In this document: positions 11,268-21,339 of the stretch, piece after piece
Layout of the letters: the number at the start of each line of letters is the position of its first letter
How positions within the stretch are numbered: position 1 is the stretch's first letter
NCBI GenBank assembly: GCA_028641055.1
Contig: CM054057.1
Coordinates: forward strand, 721,180,310 to 721,244,309
Direction of reading: 5' to 3'
Source of the DNA: Alopecurus myosuroides
Lineage: Eukaryota; Streptophyta; Magnoliopsida; Poales; Poaceae
DNA length: 64,000 nucleotides
Notes under the pieces: model-generated
The model's input: the letters and a program-made list of their open reading frames with translations, nothing else
Told to the model about the DNA's origin: nothing
The model's database searches: none
Program-made: the position numbers and the translations under genes

Positions 11268-11666
11268 ATGTCTTCCTACTCACTCCCTTCAAGCCCGGAG
11301 TCGGTCTCCGACGAGGACAACCGCCCCAAGGCTTGGCCTTGGTACGAGGCCGAGTGGCCCGAGGCGGAGTCGGACGTCTCTCCCAAACGGGAGCGATCGC
11401 CGACGCCTCCCTTCGTCCACCGCCCCGTCCCTTCCACCACCACCAAGACGTCGGACATCTCCCCCAAGACGGACCACCGCCTCAAGAGACTGGAGCGGCT
11501 GGAGGCGAAGGAGTTGAAGGCGCAGGCGAAGAAGGAGGCGAAGCCTTTCCGGGCCAGCATCAAGCGGTCCATTGAGGCGCAGGAGGAGAGGATGCGGGCG
11601 GAGAACAACCGCGCCCGCATCAAGCAGGAGATGGAGATCCGGGCGGCGGAGTGGCCGCGGAAGTAG
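11268..11666 (+). CDS. 132-residue charged protein of unknown function, carried by a TIR element
   Basis: ATG at 11268 (CTAACAATGTC) to TAG at 11666. The N-terminus is Ser/Pro-rich (SSYSLPSSPESVSDEDN), the middle is proline-rich, and the C-terminal half is strongly charged and helical (LKRLERLEAKELKAQAKKEA), suggesting a coiled coil. No known domain is recognised. The TATA-like element about 80 bases upstream and a TC-rich leader between them look like a real promoter. The SYS..SPES..D start resembles the minus-strand ORF near 49.5 kb, so this may be a small family of element-borne genes. The high GC of the ORF contrasts with AT-rich flanks. Confidence 0.5.
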   Translation: MSSYSLPSSPESVSDEDNRPKAWPWYEAEWPEAESDVSPKRERSPTPPFVHRPVPSTTTKTSDISPKTDHRLKRLERLEAKELKAQAKKEAKPFRASIKRSIEAQEERMRAENNRARIKQEMEIRAAEWPRK

Positions 11667-12139
11667 GGCGGCGCCGGAGGGCGGGAAGGGCTCCCGCATG
11701 CAGAGCGGGAGCAGTTAGGGCTAGCATTTTTTTAGTTAAATGTAATGTTTCTCGGGCCCCACTGAATATATGTAAAGTGGGGCCAATTATCCTCTATTAA
11801 GTATGTTTAATTATATATAATCCCTATATATAAAGTTATGTTCTTATATTTGTCCAAATGTACCCACTGTTTAGAAGTTTTTTCCTTTCTAATTAATCAT
11901 CGCTTTAAAATCTGCACATTGTAAACAAAATTTATATATAAGAGATGTGCTGCATTATGTTTTCTAAGATAACATACAAATTTGAGTTGATCACAGTATA
12001 TATTTTATATTATTAATACGAATAATTTGATGGTTTAATAAATGGATAATGCGTAGTCTGCATGTAGTGATTAATAAATATAAATGGATAATGTGTAGTC
12101 TGCATGTTGACATTGGGCCTCATGTGACATTGGGCCGCA
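11667..12139. other. 3' flank of the 132-residue ORF
   Basis: AT-rich, no coding signal. A short direct repeat (AATGGATAATG.GTAGTCTGCATGT) occurs at about 12043 and 12083. Confidence 0.4.
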
Positions 12140-12414
12140 AGCAAAGGTCAACAGGTGGGGCCCACATGCAGCGCCAACCGTCAACAGCTGGGGCACACAA
12201 ACCGCGCCAACGCTCAACAGCTGGGGCCCACAGGCCGCGGCAACGGTTCTATGATGGGTCTCACAGGTCAGGATCCTAACGGGGGCAGAAAGTAACGGTG
12301 GGAGCAGCGAAAGGAGTCCTTGCGCACTGACTAGGGGCAAAACTGAGGTCGATTCGGCGCTAGGGGTAAAACTGAGGTCGTGGTGCCAACTGAGGGCACC
12401 TTGTTAAATATCCC
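12140..12414 (-). repeat. Right subterminal minisatellite and terminal inverted repeat
   Basis: 12145-12250 has about three 33-bp units built on GTCAACAGCTGGGGC and CACA..CCGCGCCAACG. The TIR follows at 12320-12414 and ends TTAAATATCCC, the complement of the left GGG end. Confidence 0.7.
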
Positions 12415-13636
12415 AAAAAAAATACAGTAGAAGAAGAGGTACGGATCGGACCACAGGCAATTATGTGGAAAGGTCTGTCACGATTAACAAGGAAAGTTCG
12501 TATCTCAGGGATGATATATTCGGTTTGGTACATTAAAAAAAGATAATGATTTTAATTCTAAGCGATGGTGGACTGGTTTATTTGGATTTATGGCATGCAG
12601 AAATTTGTCTTGTTCGTCTTGGGTGATGCACTCAGTTGACCTCTATAATTTCAGATTGCATCCGCGGGCGTATTCAGCTTATTTGGACCCTTGGTGTGCA
12701 GGAATTTGTCCTGTTTGTCTGGGGTGATTTGTGTAGCGTGTTTCCACGTGTTGTCCGAAAGTTGTGTGTCAGAGTCAGGTTGGTGGTGCTAAACATGGAG
12801 GGCACCAAGAATAAGTCTAGCTAGTCGAGATAGAGAATGTGGTGAGGTAGCACAACTTGAGAATATAGCTCCGGCGCTCCAAATCCTTCCCGCAACCTGC
12901 CACAACACTGGATTCTCAAGACTGGAGGCGGCGAAAACCCCTGGAGTCGCTGGACGTATGAGGGACAGAGGGTTGGGTGAGATAAGTTGCCTTGTTTGCG
13001 AGCCAGGCATAAGATGATTGTCTATTTGGGCCGGGCCAATTTTAGCGACATGGAAAGCGAGCGAACGAGCGATTCTGCGGTGCGGGTAAGCGGACGGAAC
13101 ATACGTAGATTTAATAGTATATAAAGATAAAGAAAAGATAAGAAGATGTAGGTTTGCATGCATCAAGAGTAGCTAACAAATCTTACAAACTTCACAAGAT
13201 AAGGTTACATGCAACGTTACGGTTGGCAAAAACAAAAAAGATTAGTGCATTGGCATTTGATACTTAATTATGTTGAAGTGTGACACCACCGCCACAACAA
13301 CCATAATAGTAAAGAGTATGTCTTTCACCTATCTAATTAAACATGGAATGTGTTGGGTTATCTAAATTATATTGCCCCGTTCCATTTAATTTTGCTTAGC
13401 TCACCCAATTTCTCGTGTGGTCATGTTAATCAACATTTAATTTGATGGATAGCTAAATAACTTGAATCCATAAATAAATTGCTCGGACTTCGGTTCTGCT
13501 TAAATTGATTAGTTGCATCTTCCTTTGCATCCCGCATGTCATGCATTCATATTCTTGATCATGCTGGATCTTTTGTCGTAGTAGTAAGTGTTGCATCCGT
13601 TGTTTCTTCTAGTGCTTTGTTTTTTCGCGGATAGGA
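12415..13636. mobile_element. Continuation of the interrupted Copia, then unassigned DNA
   Basis: 12415-12422 repeats the A run that precedes the insertion at 6654, so sequence from here should be the right half of the split Copia leader. I could not find gag or pol in it. From about 12840 onward the sequence has no signal that I recognise. Confidence 0.35.
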
Positions 13637-14252
13637 CGTTGAGATGATGGGAACAACGACAGGTTCTTCTTCCTCAACAACTGGAATCCCAGGCAAGCTT
13701 TACTCACTTGCTACATATGGTTGTCGTTGCTCACTTGTTACCGATTCTTTCCATTGTCTTTACTCTAGCCTTATGATACGATGCTTCTGTCTCGATCTTA
13801 TCATATGTTTACCTTGCAGCCATGTTATAGCCTCCCCTCCACTTCCTCCTATTAATTGTTGTTTGTTTACCTTGTTGGCCCTCGTGTCGTAGTTGCATGC
13901 TTAGTGTTGTTTGCGCTCAAGTCTTGTTATCCTTTGTCATCTCACCTGTTTAGTATGATAGTTGGGTTTCAACTTAATCAACATCATGTTAATGTTTGGG
14001 GTAATAACAATTTGATCATAAGGCACTAGCAGGAGGCCCGGCGTGGTTTTGGAGTCTGCTAGTGTCGAACTTAGGAAAAGGGTCTTGTCCTCTGATCCAT
14101 GATGAGCGCGCTAACCGCATGTGGGTGGTGAGTATGGGCACTCCCCTTGATTTAGTACTAGAGTTGATGTTCGTCCAGGGGTCACACTTAGTTCGGGCTT
14201 TCCATTTGGCACGATAACTTGGTACGAGCCCATGGTGCTACGGTGACCTGAT
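13637..14252 (+). mobile_element. Fragment of a Gypsy-type internal region, inverted relative to its neighbour
   Basis: Reads as the reverse complement of about 15455-16100 with many mismatches. Shared landmarks include GGCCCGGCGTGGTTTTG, GGGTCTTGTC and GAGCGCGCTAACCGCATG. It is a second, diverged copy of the same element in the opposite direction, cut at 14252 by the LTR of the minus-strand copy. Confidence 0.65.
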
Positions 14253-14491
14253 TGTCGCACCCGGACTTCTAGGGGATACTCACAGTCCGCTAAACAGTAG
14301 GTAAATGGCTTACGGGGCATACTGGCACCCGCATCTCAATATGAGTAGGCCAACACGTAAACGTGTGACAACCATTCTCTACTATTCATCGTCTGCGCAA
14401 AGGATCCCATAGAAATCCAGATACTTCCATTGACGTACTTCATAACATACACCCATGGTACGTCAACGGCATTTGAACAAGTGATATCACA
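14253..14491 (-). mobile_element. 3' LTR of a deleted Gypsy-type element
   Basis: TGTCGCACCCGGACTTC to GATATCACA, 239 bp, nearly identical to 19667-19902. It is the outer LTR of a minus-strand element whose primer-binding site lies at 19653-19664. The five bases before it are CTGAT; those after the other LTR are CTGCT, a possible target duplication with one change. Confidence 0.8.
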
Positions 14492-16469
14492 ACAGATCTC
14501 TAAGACACAAAAGATTGAAATAAGTTGCAACTAGCTCTCATTAGAGCAGAGATAGCAAATACAATCATCCAGAGGACACATGTCCCAACATATCATCATT
14601 ACATCACAGCGGAAGCATCCAAAGTGTCTGAGTACAGACAAGATCCAAATAGGCCTAAGAGGCCGAAACGAAAAGACGGAGCCCATCCACGAAGTCTCAG
14701 ATCCAGCCCGGGTCCGCTATCTACTCGTCAGCAGCCTCGTCATACTCCACATAGTAGCCACCATGGGGATCCTCGGAAACGTAGTCTGCGGAAACCACAG
14801 CCCCAAAGGGGTCAGTACATAAACGTACTGGCAAGTAAGACTCAAAATTCACCAAAGTGTACCCAACAACATCAAGCACAGATGCTTTGAGTTCAACGGA
14901 AGAGAAGGGGTGATACAAAAGATGCGGCAACGGGCTGCACTAACCAACTACAGAGTTGCTATAACTTCCGACTAACAGAAAGGAGATAAGATAGCGTATC
15001 GTAACCAACTATAACTAACTCCAAACAAACCCATCCTGGATCTCGCCCCTTATCCAAAGAAGCAATCCGAGGATAACTCACACAGTTGGATTAATGATGG
15101 TTCAAGTTATTGTGTCAATAAGACTATTACTAGTCAAGTTATCATTAGTTAGGTGTAAGTTGTTCTGAGTACTTGTTAGCCAGTACTTTCACCAAGTCAT
15201 CCATAACCGCGGAAAACACGGCTTCTCGAGAAGATTTACCCTGCAGGGGTGCACCAATTTGGCCGTACACGTAAGAATAACCCGCCAGATGGAATGGCCC
15301 TTCCACCAAGCGGGGCACTCAACACAACTCAACTCTTCTTCGCATCAAGCCCAAAGAACCCCGTGCAATTGAGCGCACGGCTAATCAAGCCCCACAAAGA
15401 AAAGGGGACCCTCATAGCACTCTAAGAACGTGTCTCCCTAAATGCCGACTACAAAAGTTCCACCCTGGTACCAAGGGTTCGCACCTGCATATGCATGCGG
15501 CAAATGGAAAACCCGAACTAAATGAGGCGATTTGGACGAGATGCGAATCGAATCAAATTGAGGGGGGCGCCCATACACGCTTCCCACATGCGGTTAGTGC
15601 GCTCATCATGGATCAGTAGACAAGACCCTTTTCCTAATTAGGGTCGACATTAGCAGGCCTCAAAACCACGCCGGGCCTCCTGCCGGTGCCTTATCAGCAA
15701 ATTATTATTACCCAAACATTAACATGTTGATTGTTGTTTAAACATCGAGCCCCGGAACATAATAGAAATATAGTAACAGAAAGTAACGGGTAACAGACTC
15801 GAGCCAAAACAACCCTAAGCATGCTAGTAAGACACGGGCAACAAGCAATGGGGTTATAGGTGTGGAGTTGAGGCTATATCCGGGTTAAAGGATAACATGT
15901 GATAGGATCGAACAGAAGCAACGATTCATAGGACTAGCAGAATAGACAACGGAAAGTATCGGTATCCAATGTTGAAAGGAACACAATGGTTCATGTGAGT
16001 GAATACTTGCCTGCAAACTCAGCAGCCTGGTACTGAGCTAGATCCTCAGAAGGGGTGTCGTAAAGCTCCTCTGTCTCAACGTCGTCGTCTATTCGAGAAG
16101 AAGCAATCAAACAACACAGAGAAACAAACAATCAATAACATGGCATAATGCACAATCATGGGATGATGCATGTCCATTTAATTGATGCATCAGAAATAAA
16201 CTAGTTGACAAGATAACATGTTTAAATGGACCCATATGCAATTGGATTGCATATGGAAAGCCCATGAGTTAAGGTTGGAATAATTGTTCTACAACTAACC
16301 AACAGGTGAAAGAGGATTAGCATGATGCATGGATGAGGAAAACAAAATGAAAACAACAATAGGAACAATTTGAAATGAAGTTTACCAAGTTTGTAATTTT
16401 ATTTATTAAGTTATGAAATTTTGGTTTCTTAAAGGTGTTACACAAGCATTTGTTGTTTTCACCAATTTT

Positions 16470-17230
16470 AATTGTTCAAAATAGATAACAAAGTTCATAT
16501 TTGGAAAGAACACAAAATTTTTGGTGGAATACATGTTTCACTTGTTGAAAAAGGATTTAGAATAAATTACTTATGAATTAAACAAGTTTTAAACAAGATT
16601 TAAATGGATTTAATTCAAGTATGAATTTATTTGAATTTTTATTTGTTCAAAACATTAAACCAAATTCATATTTGAAAAGTTTATACTTTTATGGTTTGAA
16701 AACATATTTTATATGTTCAAAAAGAATTTAATTTGACCAAGTTATGAATCTAGCAAATTTAAATGATTTAAACAAGATTTAAATTATTTAACCAATTTTA
16801 ATTATTCAAAACATGAAACAAAGTTTATATTTGGAAAGGTGGTTTAATTTTGCATGGAAAACATGTTTTATATGTTGAAAATGAATTTAAAATGAGCAAG
16901 TTATTAATTTGGCAATTTTAAATGCATTAATCAAGAAACAGTTGTTTTTAGCAATTTAATTTATTTAAAACAGAACACAAAGTTGATATTTGCAAAGTAC
17001 ATGAAAAATGGGATGGAAAACATATTTAGTTTGTTGAATTTGGAATTTTTATGCCCAAGTTATGAATTTTGCAAAATTAAATGAAATAAACAAGTTTTCA
17101 AATATTTCACCAATTTAAAATATTCAAAACAGTAAACAAAATTTATATTTGGGTAGAGAATTCAATTTGGTATTGAAAACATATTTAAAATGTTGAAATT
17201 GGAGTTAAAATGAATTATTTATGCATTTTT
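16470..17230. repeat. Diverged AT-rich tandem array, unit about 160 bp, five copies
   Basis: The anchor TTCAAAA or TTTAAAA, then CA..AAACAAA.TT.ATATTTG recurs near 16473, 16646, 16805, 16964 and 17122, spacings of 173, 159, 159 and 158. Copies differ at many positions, so the array is old. Confidence 0.7.
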
Positions 17231-17384
17231 AGAGTTTAGGTATTAATCTGCCATTTATTTAGTAGCTAGGGACTTAGAAAAATATTTACACTGACTAAGA
17301 AGAAACTAGCAAGGACTTGTTTGCGAATAGGGGATTTGTGCAGGGCCTGGAAAAATAAGAGGGGGAAAAGGGGGTTTAATCCCG

Positions 17385-17465
17385 GGGGTGGGATTCGAAC
17401 CCAAGACCCCCTGGGCGCGCGCACAGAGCTGCTGCCACTGCGGTGGCTGTTCGATGCTTGTCAGG
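17385..17465 (-). other. tRNA-like or SINE-like internal promoter fragment
   Basis: The minus strand has GGGTTCGAATCCC (about 17388-17402), an excellent match to the RNA polymerase III B box, preceded by CCGCAGTGGCAGCAG, which could be a decayed A box. It does not fold into a full tRNA by eye. It may be a SINE remnant or chance. Confidence 0.3.
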
Positions 17466-17539
17466 TAAGGGGCTTGTGGGTGGTTAAGGTTCAGATAGAG
17501 GGATTTTTAACTGAACTTTAAAGTTCAGTTTCTGCAACT

Positions 17540-18200
17540 CGACAGGGACTGAGCCCGCCGGCGGCGCTCTGCTTGCGGTGGCCGTGGTGGCTCGCTGTGG
17601 TTGCGTGTGCTTGGGTGCTCGCGGGCGACAGGTGCGTGCGTGCTCGTGCTGCGCAGGGAAAAGGAAAGGGGGGGAGAGAGGGAAAGAGAGGGGAAGCTCA
17701 CCCTCTGAAGCAGGTGCTCGGGAAGGATGGCGGCCGGCGGCGAAAGCTGGACGGCGGCGGCGCTCCGGTTGTTCCGTGTGCCCATGTTGATGTCGAGGAC
17801 GAAGAGGGAGACGAGGGGGTTCGATTCCCGGCCCTACCCTGGCCGGAGGGAGGCCCGATCGACGGCGATCGCCGGAAGAACAGAGGGTGGCCGTCGGGTG
17901 TTTGGGTTCAGAGAGAGGGATGGTGCAGAGATGGAAGATGGAGGTGGGAGGAGAGAAAAATGGAGGCGGGGAGAGAGGAGGGGGAGAGAAAGGTTAGGGC
18001 AGAAGGGGGCCTCGGGCTAGGGTTTTTAAGGGGAGGGGGAGAGCGAGCTCGGCCGTTGCTCCCTTCTCTGCATCACGTGGACATGCCCGATGGCATGCCG
18101 TACAGCAGGAAGAAGGCGTGGGGGGGTTACCAGGCCGAGGGGGAGATGGTGGGCTGGGCCTGGCTGGCCTGCCCTTCTCTCCCTTTGCTGTTTTAGTTTT
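17540..18200 (+). other. GC-rich block with open frames, not assigned
   Basis: Two overlapping frames stay open on the plus strand for 60-207 codons, but the composition (GGGGAGAG runs) explains this and no domain is seen. It lies within the long 3' region of the Gypsy-type element, so a captured gene fragment is possible but unproven. Confidence 0.3.
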
Positions 18201-19652
18201 TTATTTTTCCTTTCTCTTTTTTTTTGTAGAAAAGAATAAGAGGAGAAATAGATGGGTTTTTAGGAGTAGAAAAATTAGGAAAAACTTTGTATTGCTTATT
18301 TATTGTAACAGCAACCTAGTCCAACTTTGGTTTTTCAAATAATTTGAAATTATTTGCTGTTTGCCATTTGTTTGAATTTGAATGAAATTTGCTATTAAAT
18401 GAGTTATTAAAAAGACCCATTTAAATAGTGTGAACCCTTAAGCTTATTTGAAACAATAGGTTGATTTGTTTTGTAATTTTCATAAAGTTCAAAATGGTTG
18501 TTGTTTTGGAAATTAATTGAATTTGAAAATGGTTTGGTATTAGATGAATTTTTGATAGAAACAAAACAATAGTTTTGAAATTACAACTTTAATGGAAACA
18601 AAATAATTGTTTTGATTTGAAAATTCATTTGGAAATTGTAACATCACAAGTATGAAGCAAAAGGTTTGAATTTTTGGTATGAAATTCAAATAGAAAACAA
18701 GGAAAACAAAGGAAAACAGAGGAAAACAAATGGAAAACAAAGCAAAACAAATGCAATGAACATGATGTCATGATGCAAAACATAAAATAACAGAGAGCAA
18801 ACATTCTAATGGCTATTTTTCATACTTGGGATGTTACAAAACGCCCCCCCTTGAAGGAATCGCACCCCGAGATTCCTACTGAGAAGAGAAAAGGTCCGGA
18901 TACTTCTTGCGAAGATCCTCTTGAGCTGTGACACGTGAAACACATCGTGCACCTTGGATAGTTTTTCTGTTAGTTCAAGACGATAGGCATTCCTGGCAAG
19001 TCTTCTGGAAAGACGTCAGGGAATTCGCAAACCACCGGAACATTTTCAAGTAGAGGTAGAGGTTTTGTATCGAGGGTGTATAGTTGAATAGAACTTGATT
19101 CATTTGGAGAATAGACTATCTAGCCAGAAGGGTGGAACAGAGTTATTGATTAGACGCCGGTGGAATAACTGAAGTGGGAAGCAACAACAAGGTTTCAACG
19201 GACGAAAAGGATGTTGAGAAGAACAGGATAACAAAGCAACATTGTGGAAACACGAGACCAAAACACTCCTGAGGTACTACGGAAAACCCATCCGGGCTTC
19301 TAAAGGATCAATATCTACTGCTTAAGGAATAGAGGATCTTCTTCCGGGGCTTACACGCCTCCGTTCTCAATCGTGAGTAGACAACATGATAAATCATGTC
19401 ACAACCACCTCCATTCCTATGGACTAGTAGATATAACTATCCTAGAGAAACCAGGATTCGTGAAATCCTAACTTGAAAGTTTAGATGAGAAGAGAAAACA
19501 ACGTTGCACTTCCTTACCAGAAAAGGGAGGGTGGGTGGGGAAAGAAGAAAAAGAACAGAATTCCTACTCTCACGTTTCATTTTTCCTATATAGCTACAAA
19601 ATAGTTTCTAGACTCAACTGTGACCAGTAAAAGGGATCCTACAGGCAGACAT

Positions 19653-19664
19653 GCTCTGATACCA
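19653..19664 (-). other. Primer-binding site of the deleted LTR element
   Basis: The plus strand has GCTCTGATACCA, the complement of the initiator tRNA-Met type site, two bases from the LTR start at 19667. It sets the orientation as minus. Confidence 0.85.
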
Positions 19665-19666
19665 TT

Positions 19667-19902
19667 TGTCGCACCCGGACTTCTAGGGGATACTCACAGT
19701 CCGCTAAACAGTAGGTAAATGGCTTACGGGGCATACCGGCACCCGCATCTCAATATGAGTAGGCCAACACGTAAACGTGTGACAACCATTCTCTACTATT
19801 CATCATCTGCGCAAACCATCCCATAGAAATCCAGATACTTCCATTGACGTACTTCATAACATACACACATGGTACGTCAACGGCATTTGAACAAGTGATA
19901 TC
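19667..19902 (-). mobile_element. 5' LTR of the deleted Gypsy-type element
   Basis: Partner of 14253-14491. The two differ at only a few positions, so the insertion is relatively recent. It stops at GTGATATC, three bases short of the other copy, where GC-rich DNA begins. Confidence 0.8.
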
Positions 19903-20680
19903 CTGCTCCGGCCGCGACTCCGTCCGCCTCGCCTCCGTCCGTCCCGACGTCGCGCGCTGCCCTCTGCCTCCGTCGCCGTCGCCGTCGCCGCCCTCTGCCT
20001 CCGTCGCCGTCGATCCCCCGCGGCCCCGCCTCCGTCGCGCCGTCGCCGTCCGCCTCCGCCTCCGTCGCCCCGCCTCCGCCTCCGCCGCCCCGCCTCCGTC
20101 CCGCCTTCGCCTCCGCCGCCCCGCCTCCGCCCCGTCGATCGCCTCTCGCCCCTCGCCGTCGCCCCGTCGCCCTCTGTACGCGTAGATAAGATTTTTTTTT
20201 GTTTTTACAATTTTGTTTAGTGTTAGAATTTTTAGAGTAATTAGTGTTAGAATTTTTAGAGTTAGTGTTAGTGTTAGTGTTAGAAATTTTTAGAGTTAGT
20301 GTTAGATTTTTTTTAGAGTTAGTGTTAGTGTCAGAATTTAGTGTTAGAAAATTGTAGAGTTAGTTTTAGATTTTTTTTAGAGTTAGTGTTAGTGTTAGAA
20401 ATTTTTAGAGTTAGTGTTAGATTTTTTTAGTGCTTTAATTTGTTTTTACAATTTTGTTTAGTGTTAGAATTTTTGTGTTAGAATTTTGTGTTTAGAAGTT
20501 AGTGTGTTAGAAAATTTCACTAAGTTAGTGTTAGAAAATTTCAGAAAGTTAGAATAATTGCACTAAGTTAAGAAATTTTACTAAGTTACCATTTTGTTCC
20601 TGTTTAACTTTCAACTTATTTCTGTCATATTTCTCAATTTACTATTTTTTACTAAGTTAGAAACACTAAGGTATTTTACT
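19903..20680 (+). repeat. GC-rich CCGCCTCCG tract followed by a GTTAGTGTTAG minisatellite
   Basis: 19903-20180 is a degenerate CGCCTCCGTCGCC tract whose open frame (Pro/Arg/Ser-rich) is a composition artefact. 20190-20530 is built from GTTAGTGTTAG and AATTTTTAGAGTTAG repeats. Both lie in what appears to be the 5' part of the CACTA element that ends at 25783. Confidence 0.6.
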
Positions 20681-20685
20681 TAATT

Positions 20686-21105
20686 ATGGAATACTTACTT
20701 AGTCCGGGCATGTTTTTAGTTCATGTCTATGTTGGACCCGCCGGGCGATGTCCGAGACTGGGCCCCGCCAGGCTGGCACTGGAGCTCCTTAGTACCGGGG
20801 CACGCGGCTTGGTGAGAAATCCGGGTGACGTGGTCGACCCGGATATTCTTTGGTGGCCATCGCGTGGGCCACGCTCGGTGCGGAGAGAGCCGGCCCCTGA
20901 GGAGGTGGTACAACAGCGTATCAGGGAGGAGGACGAGCACGTCCGTCGCTACATGTACTTGCTCGATAGGCAGTATAGCAGCAGTTGGTCGATTATTCAG
21001 AGGGTTCCTTACCACGTGAGCTATGACCCTATGAGGGTTCCTTATCTATGGATGCGTAGCACCCGTGACTCAGCACCCCGCGGCTTAGGACCCGGTCGGA
21101 GTTAA
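20686..21105 (+). CDS. Hypothetical ORF upstream of the CACTA gene
   Basis: ATG at 20686, 139 codons to TAA at 21105. It has a Pro/Arg-rich N-terminal half, then a charged helical stretch (EEVVQQRIREEDEHVRRYMY) and an aromatic tail. I do not recognise it. It precedes the multi-exon CACTA gene on the same strand and may be a separate ORF or an upstream exon. Its base composition is more gene-like than its surroundings. Confidence 0.4.
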   Translation: MEYLLSPGMFLVHVYVGPAGRCPRLGPARLALELLSTGARGLVRNPGDVVDPDILWWPSRGPRSVRREPAPEEVVQQRIREEDEHVRRYMYLLDRQYSSSWSIIQRVPYHVSYDPMRVPYLWMRSTRDSAPRGLGPGRS

Positions 21106-21339
21106 TTATTTTGAGAGATGTCACGAGACTATGTATAAGTGATATTATTCGATCGTGATGTAATAGGGTTAAAAAAATTAACCCGAGCTATGTAACTCTT
21201 GGTGTGTCCAGAACTATTATTTCATTAATATGTCCAGAACTATTTTATTACTGTCCGATGAAATAATTTCGCCAAGTGCCCGATGAAAATTTCGCTAAGT
21301 GTTCTTCATTTTATAAATTTTACTAGCAGGTGTTGAGCT

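Larger units (their letters stand above)
6654..12414 (+). mobile_element. 5.8-kb TIR element, Mutator-like candidate, with two unfamiliar ORFs
   Basis: The ends are 95-bp inverted repeats, 6654-6748 and 12320-12414. Both start GGG, and both contain CTCAGTTTTACCCCTAGCG followed by CTCAGTTTTGCCCCTAGT and then GTGCGCAA. Each side is flanked by eight A (6646-6653 and 12415-12422), which fits an 8- or 9-bp target duplication but, as a homopolymer, cannot fix its length. Long TIRs starting with G suggest Mutator-like elements. No transposase was found. The element holds two plus-strand ORFs (7105-7791, 11268-11666), each behind a TATA-like sequence, a 204-bp tandem array (8089-8952) and GC-rich subterminal repeats. 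It may be a gene-carrying non-autonomous element. Confidence 0.72.
14492..19652 (-). mobile_element. Internal region of the deleted Gypsy-type element
   Basis: Almost all gag and pol are missing. The only coding trace is the C-terminus of the integrase on the minus strand near 18890-18990: AYRLELTEKLSKVHDVFHVS, then in another frame AQEDLRKKYPDLFSSQ and a stop. This is the usual end of a Gypsy polyprotein. It lies only about 700 bases from the primer-binding site, so the 5' part of the element is deleted. The remaining 4.3 kb to the 3' LTR is a long untranslated region with an AT-rich tandem array (16470-17230), a GC-rich block (17540-18190) and a segment similar to 13637-14252 (15455-16100). 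A short acidic ORF (minus strand, 14721-14930) is not recognised. Confidence 0.7.

Noticed and set aside
17573..18196. 207-codon ORF in the Gypsy-type element
   Set aside because: It has Gly/Arg/Glu runs from GGGGAGAG repeats, no ATG context support and no domain.
19844..20185. 113-codon Pro/Arg/Ser-rich ORF
   Set aside because: It begins inside an LTR and continues into a CCGCCTCCG simple repeat, so it is an artefact of composition.
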